64,000 nucleotides of DNA from Allolobophora icterica (lineage: Eukaryota; Annelida; Clitellata; Crassiclitellata; Lumbricidae). The notes beneath the pieces are model-generated. The model saw nothing but the letters and a program-made list of their open reading frames with translations. It was not told where the DNA came from and searched no databases. The stretch is taken from the NCBI GenBank assembly GCA_963556255.1, contig OY744604.1:74518736-74582735 (forward strand). Direction: 5' to 3'. Below are positions 56,755 to 64,000 of this stretch, piece by piece; positions within the stretch are counted from its first letter, which is position 1; every line of letters begins with the position of its first letter. The translations under genes were made by a program, and so were the position numbers.

Positions 56755-57060
56755 ATGCGAGATGGTCTGCCAGCCGTGGCTCGTGAGAAGGAGTGTGGAG
56801 TTGTTAATTTAGATTCCGGTTCCGGCGATGGTACTCACTGGGTCGCCTATTGGATAGATGGACCTACAGCCGTCTATTTTGATAGTTATGGGCTGGATCC
56901 ACCTCTCGAAATTTCTCGATATTTAAACCGTTCCATAAGAACTCAAACATTTCAGCTACAGGGGCCCGATGATGTCGTATGTGGTCATCTCTGTCTACTC
57001 GTTCTAAGAGAGCTCACTGCTGGAAAGAATTTTGAAGATATCATTCTTGACCTATGTTAG
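56755..57060 (+). CDS. PRO: Adenain-like (Ulp1-type) cysteine protease, probably made by -1 frameshift
   Basis: From its first ATG the frame codes 101 residues, short for this family. Conserved-looking sequence (ending FRGVF) continues upstream of that ATG in the same frame, without any start codon, back to the slippery site at 56680-56686. The catalytic set is visible: His in GTHWVAYW, Asp in VYFDSYG and Cys in VVCGHLC. The protease should process virion proteins at double-glycine sites. Expression as a C-terminal extension of the core-like protein would package it at low ratio, as in retroviral Gag-Pro. Alternatives are splicing, or an ATG-started shorter form. Confidence 0.88.
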   Translation: MRDGLPAVAREKECGVVNLDSGSGDGTHWVAYWIDGPTAVYFDSYGLDPPLEISRYLNRSIRTQTFQLQGPDDVVCGHLCLLVLRELTAGKNFEDIILDLC

Positions 57061-57087
57061 ACTTCCGTCACCTTTTTGTATATAAAA

Positions 57088-59271
57088 ATGCCGGTTGATA
57101 AATTTGGAAGAGACGGTGGAGGTGGGGTGGGAGGGGGGCAGATAAGCGCCGCTGGGCTCGTCCACAAAGCGGGTGATACCATGATGGGAATTCTGTCGGC
57201 TGGAGGTTTTCGGCTGACAAACGTGGGAACGCCCACGATGGAAACAGACGCCGCGACAAAGGCTTATGCAGACATCATAGATCAGGACAACTTACAAATC
57301 ACCGGTGGAACGATGTCTGGCGTTCTAAAAATGGGTGGTCACAAAGTTACTGGGCTGCCCACAGACACAGCAACGTCCGATAGCGACGCTGCGAGTTGGG
57401 CACAAGTGGTACGATACGCGGACCAGAAGGCGACCGCGGTCGAAAATCATGCAGACCAAAAACTTATCGATGCCAGGCAGTACACGGACGAGAAGAATGC
57501 GGGGCTGAGAGATTCCGTTAGGCGGTATGCAGATGACAAGGACCTTATTGTTAAAAGTTATGTTAACGAGCAAGATGTTATCGTCAGGAATGCGTGCGTG
57601 CTCAAATCCGGCGGTGTAATGACTGGAAGTTTAGTTATGGGTGGCCACCGAGTTACTGGGCTCCCAACAGAAATTTCAGGATCCGATAGCGACGCAGCGA
57701 GTTGGAAACAAGTGTCAACAGCGGTCGCTGGCGCTCTAGTAAAACTCGATAGAGTACCCACGGAGTCGTTGCATGTGGTGAATAAGCGGTATGTAGATTC
57801 CCGCGACGCTTCTTACAGACAGTACGTGGATGAGAAGGTCACCACCGCTAGAAGATATGTGGACGAGAAGCATGCTATCGTAAGAGGCGGGCATGTGCTC
57901 AAAACCGGCGATTCTATGACTGGTGATTTGACCATGGGTGGAAAAAGAGTGACTGGGCTGCCAACAGAAATTCCAGGATCTGATAGCGACGCCGCGAGTT
58001 TGAAACAGGTTACGCAGCTGATCAGCAACGCCACTAAGAATAATGATACGGCGCCGGCTGGACCAAAGTACTTGACTAACAAACGGTATGTGGACGCGAA
58101 AAACGCTGAAATTGGAGCTTCAGTTAGACTCTATGCGGACCAGAAAGCTGAAGCTGCTAAGACGTACGCCAACGAGCAAGATGTTATCGTTAGGAGCGCA
58201 TGCGTGCTTAAAGCTGGCGACGCAATGACGGGTGATTTAACCATGGGTGGTAATAGAGTTACTGGGCTCCCTACGAGCGCAGCAACGTCCGAAAGCGACG
58301 CGTCGAGTATGGCACAAGTATCGAAGCTGATCGCCGACAACATGACAAAGAGTGATAGAGTACCAACAGAACCGTTGCATGTGACAAATAAACGATACGT
58401 TGACGTGAAAAACGCTGAAATTGGAGCTTCCGTTAGACTCTATGCGGACCAGAAAGCTGACGCCGCTAAGAGATATGCCAACGAGCAAGATATTATCGTT
58501 AGGAACGCCTGCGTGTTCAAATCCGGCAGTACCATGACCGGTGATCTGGCTATGGGTGGCAAAAGAGTGACTGGGCTCCCAACAGAAATTTCAGGATCCG
58601 ATAGCGACGCTGTGAGTTTTAAACAAGTGACGCGGCTGATCACCATCGCCACTACGAATAATGATACGGTGCCGGCTGGACCAAAGTACTTGACTAACAA
58701 ACGGTATGTAGACAACGAGATAGCTACTGAAAGGCGATACGCGCAGAATATCAAGATTCTCAACTACAGCGGCCATATTCCGCCCCTATCCAGAAACGTT
58801 TCCGAAACGGGTTTTATTGCCTCAGCCAACGAATCTTTACCCACTAACCCGCCTCATATGGCCTTCAACTCGGGTGTGAGAGGTGAGTGGAAGACGGCGT
58901 CCACATCGAGAGCCGATATTTTGGCTCAGGTTAGTGGGACTTGGCTAAAGATTGAATGCCCGACGGCTGTGCGAGTATGGAAGGTTAGTCTGGCTGGGGG
59001 AATTAGTTCTACTGCTCCGCGTATCACGTCCTGGAAGATTTATGGGATTCCACCCACCAATTCGTCGAGTTACCAAACTCTCATGGCCTCCAATGTTACT
59101 TTGGCTAATTCTGCACAAGAGTTCATCTTCACTACTAGCTTTGCCGACAACACAGAATTCAAAGCATTCAAGCTGATGGTCTTGGCCACCAGCCCACCAC
59201 AAGCTACTTTTGGAATATCCCACTTCCAGATCTATACATATTTTAGACACGGGGGACAGTCAATAGTATAG
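57088..59271 (+). CDS. Fibre-like attachment protein with phage tail-fibre repeats
   Basis: 727 residues from ATG 57088; an upstream TTG is ignored. A glycine-rich N-terminus (GGGGVGGGQ) precedes six repeats of the type GDxMTGDLxMGGxRVTGLPT followed by SDSDAAS and KQV, each linked by YVDEK/YADQK-rich segments likely to form trimeric coiled coils. This repeat is typical of bacteriophage tail fibres. The last ~160 residues form a beta-rich head (VWKVSLAGG, ITSWKIYGIPP, FSHFQIYTY-like end) resembling discoidin/F5-8C carbohydrate-binding folds. It presumably projects from the penton vertex and binds host receptors. The repeats are also near-identical at DNA level, so copy number could vary. Confidence 0.8.
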   Translation: MPVDKFGRDGGGGVGGGQISAAGLVHKAGDTMMGILSAGGFRLTNVGTPTMETDAATKAYADIIDQDNLQITGGTMSGVLKMGGHKVTGLPTDTATSDSDAASWAQVVRYADQKATAVENHADQKLIDARQYTDEKNAGLRDSVRRYADDKDLIVKSYVNEQDVIVRNACVLKSGGVMTGSLVMGGHRVTGLPTEISGSDSDAASWKQVSTAVAGALVKLDRVPTESLHVVNKRYVDSRDASYRQYVDEKVTTARRYVDEKHAIVRGGHVLKTGDSMTGDLTMGGKRVTGLPTEIPGSDSDAASLKQVTQLISNATKNNDTAPAGPKYLTNKRYVDAKNAEIGASVRLYADQKAEAAKTYANEQDVIVRSACVLKAGDAMTGDLTMGGNRVTGLPTSAATSESDASSMAQVSKLIADNMTKSDRVPTEPLHVTNKRYVDVKNAEIGASVRLYADQKADAAKRYANEQDIIVRNACVFKSGSTMTGDLAMGGKRVTGLPTEISGSDSDAVSFKQVTRLITIATTNNDTVPAGPKYLTNKRYVDNEIATERRYAQNIKILNYSGHIPPLSRNVSETGFIASANESLPTNPPHMAFNSGVRGEWKTASTSRADILAQVSGTWLKIECPTAVRVWKVSLAGGISSTAPRITSWKIYGIPPTNSSSYQTLMASNVTLANSAQEFIFTTSFADNTEFKAFKLMVLATSPPQATFGISHFQIYTYFRHGGQSIV

Positions 59272-59277
59272 AAAAAT

Positions 59278-59823
59278 ATGACTGACTCACACTACAAGAT
59301 ACGGGGGTATCTCCGACAACACGGAGAAATAGACATGTGCAAATACAGCATAGACAGTCTAGGTGATGTAGGCCACTGGGGGTACGACATCCCGAAGCCC
59401 ACCGCAGAGCTATTGACCGCGGTGCCTCAACAGCACATCGACTTCGTGTCTGACGATTACCACAACCGCGATATCTATACGGCGGCCGGAACGGTAACCA
59501 CCAGTGCGTGGCAAACTCTTCCATTGACCGCTGCGCGTTTTCCGTGTATAACTTTGCAAACCACCAATCAGGGGGTTTCGTTAGAGGGCGGGTTCTGGAA
59601 GCTTACAATGTTTGGTGTTAGTACCGGTGATGCGTCAGTTCGCATTATTACAGCCGCGGGTAGCATCGATCGTACAGTTGACATTCAAAGTGGGCAATTT
59701 GATGCATCTAGGGCAATATTCATTCCAGGACAAACGAGTTTTCGAATTGAAGGAAAAAAGAGAGGCGTTTTAAGTACTTCAACTATTGAGTTAAACGTAA
59801 CGTTACTGATAGAGCAACTATAA
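59278..59823 (+). CDS. Unknown beta-rich protein downstream of the fibre gene
   Basis: 181 residues from ATG 59278, six bases after the fibre stop. No recognised domain. The N-terminal ~60 residues are polar with several aromatic residues (GHWGYDIPKP); the rest alternates hydrophobic and polar residues (WKLTMFGVSTGDASVRIITAAG), suggesting a beta-sandwich. Tight coupling with the fibre gene suggests a vertex or fibre accessory. No signal peptide. Confidence 0.65.
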   Translation: MTDSHYKIRGYLRQHGEIDMCKYSIDSLGDVGHWGYDIPKPTAELLTAVPQQHIDFVSDDYHNRDIYTAAGTVTTSAWQTLPLTAARFPCITLQTTNQGVSLEGGFWKLTMFGVSTGDASVRIITAAGSIDRTVDIQSGQFDASRAIFIPGQTSFRIEGKKRGVLSTSTIELNVTLLIEQL

Positions 59824-59829
59824 AAAAGT

Positions 59830-60435
59830 ATGTCTTTGTACCCAACGCTTACGGAGCCGACAATTTCGTCAGACACGAAGTCGCAGACGTTTCGTCTGCA
59901 GAAGATTGGTGAAGTAGAAGCATTCCTGAGATCTGAGGCGATAAGTCGAGGACAACTGTGCAAAAAGTATAAGAGGGTTGTGGATGTTGCTAATGGGGCC
60001 TCGGCCGGCCTTGCTATGGTGAGTCTTGGAACTGGGGTGGGTGGGGCAGCTATGTTAGCCACTGGTATTGGTTTTATTCCTGGCATTGTTCTGGAGAGTT
60101 TAGCCATAGCGACCAGTTTTCTGGATATTATTGGAAATGTTATTAGTAGAAGTTTTGTTGCTAAAGCTTCAAAACACGACGAAATTTGTATTTTGGCGGA
60201 GAGTAAGCTAAACACAGTTCATGACCACATTTCTAAGGCGCTGGAGGACACGGCTATTAGCGATGAAGAGTATAAGCTTATTCTGGGAGAGGAGGAGAAA
60301 TATAGAACGATGAAACGTGATATACAAAGCAAGAATGGAAAAAAAGAGTTGCCGAGTCAAAGCAAAGACCAGATGGTGGCAGAACTAATAAAGAAACTAA
60401 CCAGCGCTGGGTCTTCTCCGCGAACCGCGATATAA
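59830..60435 (+). CDS. Unknown membrane-associated protein
   Basis: 201 residues from ATG 59830, six bases after the previous stop. A charged N-terminal helix (IGEVEAFLRSEAISRGQL) leads to two adjacent hydrophobic segments at about residues 57-100 (LAMVSLGTGVGGAAMLATGI and IPGIVLESLAIATSFLDIIG) forming a probable hairpin, then a charged helical tail (Lys/Glu-rich) to the end. It could insert in a membrane like a viroporin or virion membrane protein; the function is not known. Last gene before the right terminal repeat. Confidence 0.65.
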   Translation: MSLYPTLTEPTISSDTKSQTFRLQKIGEVEAFLRSEAISRGQLCKKYKRVVDVANGASAGLAMVSLGTGVGGAAMLATGIGFIPGIVLESLAIATSFLDIIGNVISRSFVAKASKHDEICILAESKLNTVHDHISKALEDTAISDEEYKLILGEEEKYRTMKRDIQSKNGKKELPSQSKDQMVAELIKKLTSAGSSPRTAI

Positions 60436-60564
60436 AAATTTTCATCCTTGGTGGTTGGAGTAGTGAGTCTGTAATTCCTAGCGCACCACCGCCGTACGAT
60501 TAGTGGGCTACAATGTTTACCACCACACACACACGAGTTTGAGCCGGCCTCGTGGGAGGGTCTC

Positions 60565-60877
60565 GGCCGGCAGCAAACGACACTTTTGCGGTTTGATGTG
60601 TTAAGGCAATCCATGATCCGATTTTTTGGCTTTGGCCGAATCGGCTTAGAGACTTTATATCAAATCACTTCCATTGAGCCTGTTTTAAAGATCTACTTAA
60701 CACCATGATTCAAAAGACTTCTAAGCCACGATAGCCACAGACACTGCTTGGAAACCGATCGTTGATAAGGGTCAGTGGGTCCTGTAGGCCTCTGTGGACC
60801 CTTTTTCTGTATAGGCAGTCTTTATATCAAGCAGCTTTTTGTAGCTCCTGCGCTCAAAACCCCACTTCTAATCTACT
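60565..60877 (-). repeat. Polinton right terminal inverted repeat
   Basis: Inverse of 42555-42873. It ends CCCCACTTCTAATCTACT and is followed by TCACG. Confidence 0.95.
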
Positions 60878-61143
60878 TCACGCTACAATCTATTATGAGC
60901 ATTTATTGAAATATTAGCTTCAAATGTGATCTCCATTTCAAATTAATAAGTTCAGCATTTCCAGTTCTTCCATCACAGTAGCACTCTTCTGTGTGGATGC
61001 TGTTATAGCACTGAAATGCATTGCAAAATGCTCCTGTGGAATTGACTTGATTGGGTGCAAATGACTAAGCCGGATTATATGCGTTTTCGCAGTTTCTAAG
61101 TATCCTTGTGATTGTATAGCCTTGGCATATATCACTGTTTCAG

Positions 61144-61298
61144 GAACGATAAACAATGCGCAGGTTCAAGGAAACGACGCAGAAGCTGAAAGACCTTACA
61201 CTCAGATGGTCGAAGTTAATACCATAAACCAACTAACGAGTGATGCGATAACCAACTTGCATCCGGACGACACACACGATTATGCAGTTCTCGAATAA
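61144..61298 (+). CDS. Gene D last exon: cytoplasmic tail with YxxM and YxxL motifs
   Basis: Acceptor ATCACTGTTTCAG; two bases complete the phase-1 codon from 42291, then 50 codons run to TAA at 61296-61298. The tail carries ERPYTQMVEV (YxxM, a PI3-kinase SH2-type site) and ends HDYAVLE (YxxL, ITIM/ITAM-like half site), spaced 33 residues apart. The first exon after the Polinton; its frame and phase match the membrane exon 18.85 kb upstream, so splicing over the whole element is required to make the receptor. Confidence 0.72.
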
Positions 61299-61340
61299 CA
61301 ATATATGATAACAATAGTTGATCATAACAATAGTTGATAG

Positions 61341-61553
61341 CAGGGCTGTAGTCGTGGGTATGCGCGGGTATACAGCGTGTAGGCTACTCACCTCTAGAGA
61401 CCGTATACTCACCTCAAAAAATATTTATATTTATTTGCATTAAAATACTGTAACGTATACTCACGAAAAACTGTAACGTATACTCACCTCTAATTTGTTT
61501 CGGAAAACTACTCGGTAGCGTGTACTGACTTCAAATTTACCACTACAGCCCTG
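61341..61553. mobile_element. hAT-type MITE (213 bp)
   Basis: Inverted CAGGGCTGTAGT and ACTACAGCCCTG termini; flanking octamers GTTGATAG and GTTGATAC match at seven of eight. Internal CTGTAACGTATACTCAC is repeated in tandem. It follows the gene D stop by 42 bp, so it may lie in the 3' UTR. Confidence 0.85.
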
Positions 61554-61561
61554 GTTGATAC

Positions 61562-63376
61562 CTAATAGCATTTGATAATAAAAGCCATTGGCTACAAACT
61601 GTAAGATATCTTGCGACGGATATGTGCTACAGCTTTCAACTGAAGTCCAAACAATTTAAGTAGCCTACTCCCTCGGAATGAAAACATCTCCTAATATGAA
61701 CATTAAAATGTAGTGTGGGATAGAGGAGTAACTCATTTTCCATTCGAGCATGATGTTTCTGTCCTACCTCTTGAACACAAGACGTAGATGACGGGAAGCT
61801 AGCACTACTCTTAGAAACCAAAATTATTGTGCATTGATTGTGTAACTTCTGACCCTTCAATTAATCTATCGTTCTTTTAATTTGCATGACATGTTTTCTA
61901 ATGCGATATATAAAATTCATTCGAATTTTATATTTACTTAACTGTCGAGCTATGCATGTATGTATGAGCGTATGTATGTTTAGTGTAGGTAGGATAGGCT
62001 GTCATATAGCCTACATACAGTGTAGTAGGTGCGGTTCTGTCGATGCCACGTCGATAGTCGCTAGAGGTTGTCCGACCGAAGCACCAAAAACCTTTCCCTC
62101 AAGTCTCTTGGCGTCACACGAGTCAACCCTACATAATATGTACTTATGCTTTGTTTATGTAAGTATGTAAGTAAGTATGTATGTATGCGTCTTGTATGTA
62201 TGTATCTGGGCTTTTATAGAGCGCATGTAAAGGACGTCCCAAAAGCACTGGCTTCATCGGATCATGTTAAAACCCATACAGTGTTCTCATACTCTACAAA
62301 AGATAAGAACAGAAGTTCAGTGACAATAATCATTTAAATACGGACGAATTTACTTTTAAAATGTAAAGCGAATTTAAACGCTGCTAGTATTTAAAGCTTC
62401 AGATGTAAAGTTAATAGGCCTATTATATGCAATGACCATTCACACATGTGCAGGCAGTAGGCCGTGAAATTATTATGACTAAGATTCCACATGAAACACC
62501 TGAATTAAGTACGTGCCTAGGACTACGAAGATGTAGGAGCCCTCTGAAATGCGATAAAAAAATGTAGGCCTATTACCCAAATCAGAAGAGAATCTGCTAA
62601 TCTACAGCACAAGACAGATGCAGCAAACGAAAGAAACAATTTTTGTAACGCTGCGTAGGTTTGCTGGGAGATGATATAGAGGCGCTAAATAAATTCTACA
62701 TTTTACAAAATATTACGTCTTAAGACAAACAGGTTATTAGTTGAATCAACTACGGGTTATGGGCGTGTTAAACGATGTTTCCTGAAAGTGGAGTAATGCA
62801 GGTATCATTTAATCTGCGACCTTATCATGCATTATCTTGACTACAGTAGAACACACGACAGTATACATGCATGTAAGGCCTATGTTCTATTAAACTGTTT
62901 TACTATCGTAATTGACTGCAGTGAATGAAACGTAAATAAAGTTTCAACTTTAAAAAAAAAATCATTTTCAAGAAGCATTTGCTTTTAAGGAGGCGCGTAG
63001 ACTTAGCTCTTGTACATTTCAAACAAGACTAAAATGCGAAATATCGTTGTTCCAAGATGCAGGTTTTATTTTTGTTGATATTTATCGTAATTGGTAGTTA
63101 TTATCAGTTGGCATCCATATATTTCATAGTGATGATGAGAATATTTTTATCTGTAGATGTACAGACTCAGACTATATACAGATTTTAAATGTAGAAATTC
63201 TTCATTGAGCGTGTATTTAAGCGTCAAAAAATAGCGAAAGCTAGGTCTAGATTACTATTGTGCATAAATTTAAGAGACATGTGTGTTTAGATCCATTCCA
63301 CCCTTTCTCCAGACTTCTTTACGTTTTCTGTGTTTTTAGAGTTACTGTGATAGATTAAACGATTTATTTTAAGTAA
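61562..63376. other. Unassigned DNA downstream of gene D
   Basis: No exon recognised. GTATGTATG simple repeats occur around 61955-61980 and 62160-62205, and CTTTTATAGAGCGCATGTAAAGG at 62211 looks like another LINE tail. Confidence 0.5.
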
Positions 63377-63825
63377 GGGGCCATCCATATATTACGAACG
63401 CAAAAATCAGGGAAAATTGGACCCCTCCCCCTCTGTTCGCAAGCGTACTTTCTTCCACACCCCCCCCCCGCGTACGTACACTTGACTCACCCCCCGAAGA
63501 CCAGCTGCAGAAAGTGTAGCGAAAGTCTGCACTTTAGGCCAGATTGAAGGATGAGTGAGGGCCAATATAGACAAATTATAGGTGTCTCGTTCACAGCACA
63601 GAATAACTGCACATTGCTTTCATATAATGTAATAATATGCCATCGGACGACTATTATAGGACAATACAGAGTTATAACTAGGCAAATGTGGACGTCATAA
63701 TTAGAAATTTATTTTGCGTACGTACACTTTCCCCCCCCCCACCCCCTCCCACCCCCGTTCTCACCCGTACGCAAAATCGCCAAAATCCGACCCCCTCAGT
63801 GCGTACGTAATATGTGGACGGCCCC
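63377..63825. mobile_element. PIF/Harbinger-type MITE (449 bp)
   Basis: Termini GGGGCCATCCATATATTACG and CGTAATATGTGGACGGCCCC are inverted with two mismatches, flanked by TAA (63374-63376, 63826-63828), the usual Harbinger TWA target. C-rich tracts (CCCCCCCCCACC) occur subterminally. Non-coding. Confidence 0.82.
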
Positions 63826-64000
63826 TAAAGTTTCGTTTGCTCAGTCAAAACATCAGCTAATAATGTTCAATCAGTCCTTTCGACTTTGATGAGGACATCA
63901 TAACAAAAGCATAAAGTAGCTACGGAACCTAGAGTTGAAGGCTTGTAGCCCTCTATCGAACAAAGAATATATATACGCAGTCGTTATATAGTTTGACATA

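Larger units (their letters stand above)
42555..60877. mobile_element. Polinton/Maverick (adintovirus-like) element, 18.3 kb, intact gene set
   Basis: The element is bounded by ~315-bp inverted repeats beginning AGTAGATTAG and ending CTAATCTACT; the AG...CT ends fit Polintons. TCACG (42550-42554 and 60878-60882) flanks both ends, five bases of the usual 6-bp target duplication. It carries the diagnostic set of protein-primed PolB, retroviral-type integrase, A32-like ATPase, adenain-like protease and two jelly-roll capsid proteins, all open. Near-identical terminal repeats and intact frames imply a recent insertion. It lies in the gene D intron between the membrane and tail exons. Structural genes run in the same direction as gene D; integrase and PLA2 genes run against. 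Confidence 0.97.

Noticed and set aside
42555..60877. Contaminating free viral genome
   Set aside because: Terminal repeats, a flanking duplication and matching gene D exons on both sides show that it is integrated.
42550..60882. Perfect 6-bp Polinton target duplication
   Set aside because: Only TCACG (5 bp) matches directly; the sixth base differs on each side, so I report five.

Overview
The window is metazoan nuclear DNA, probably from a marine invertebrate. It is AT-rich, has split genes with phase-1 introns, contains many LINE remnants and MITEs, and repeats the motif TAGGCCTA. I lean towards an invertebrate deuterostome such as an echinoderm, but the sequence alone does not settle the phylum.

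Host genes: four related immunoglobulin-superfamily (IgSF) receptor genes can be assembled exon by exon. Gene A (+, 5952-12452) has two Ig exons, a membrane exon and a long tyrosine-rich tail with ITIM-like motifs; its second Ig exon is out of frame. Gene B (+, 14492-22456) has a signal exon, two Ig exons, a membrane exon and a very short tail. Gene C (-, 36493-25591) has a signal exon, three Ig exons, a membrane exon and a tail without tyrosine. Gene D (+, 38158-61298) has a signal exon, three Ig exons, a membrane exon and a tail with YxxM and YxxL motifs. Nearly all exon junctions are phase 1, and the B, C and D models are each an exact multiple of three. The shared layout with divergent cytoplasmic tails recalls paired activating/inhibitory receptors or invertebrate allorecognition clusters.

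Mobile DNA: the last intron of gene D carries a nearly complete 18.3-kb Polinton/Maverick (adintovirus-like) element, 42555-60877. It has ~315-bp terminal inverted repeats and is flanked by TCACG. Its left arm (42874-45490) is non-coding and holds host-type repeats, a GATG satellite and an exact 82-bp duplication carrying CRE and TATA-like sites. The gene block holds a small zinc protein, protein-primed DNA polymerase B, DDE integrase, zinc-ribbon/phospholipase A2 protein, packaging ATPase, an unknown structural-type protein, minor capsid (penton), a small pVI-like protein, major capsid (hexon-like), a core-like protein, an adenain-like protease, a phage-fibre-like protein and two unknown proteins. 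All frames are intact. The protease appears to be reached by -1 ribosomal frameshifting from the core-like gene.

The remainder is intron or intergenic DNA crowded with non-autonomous DNA transposons, many with intact target duplications: a 1.8-kb piggyBac derivative (TTAA), at least six hAT-type elements with exact or near-exact 8-bp duplications, two ~1.2-1.3-kb TA-flanked elements, one PIF/Harbinger-type element (TAA), LINE 3' fragments and simple repeats. Apart from weak candidate exons, I saw no other genes in 1-5950, 26980-30078 or 61560-63376.
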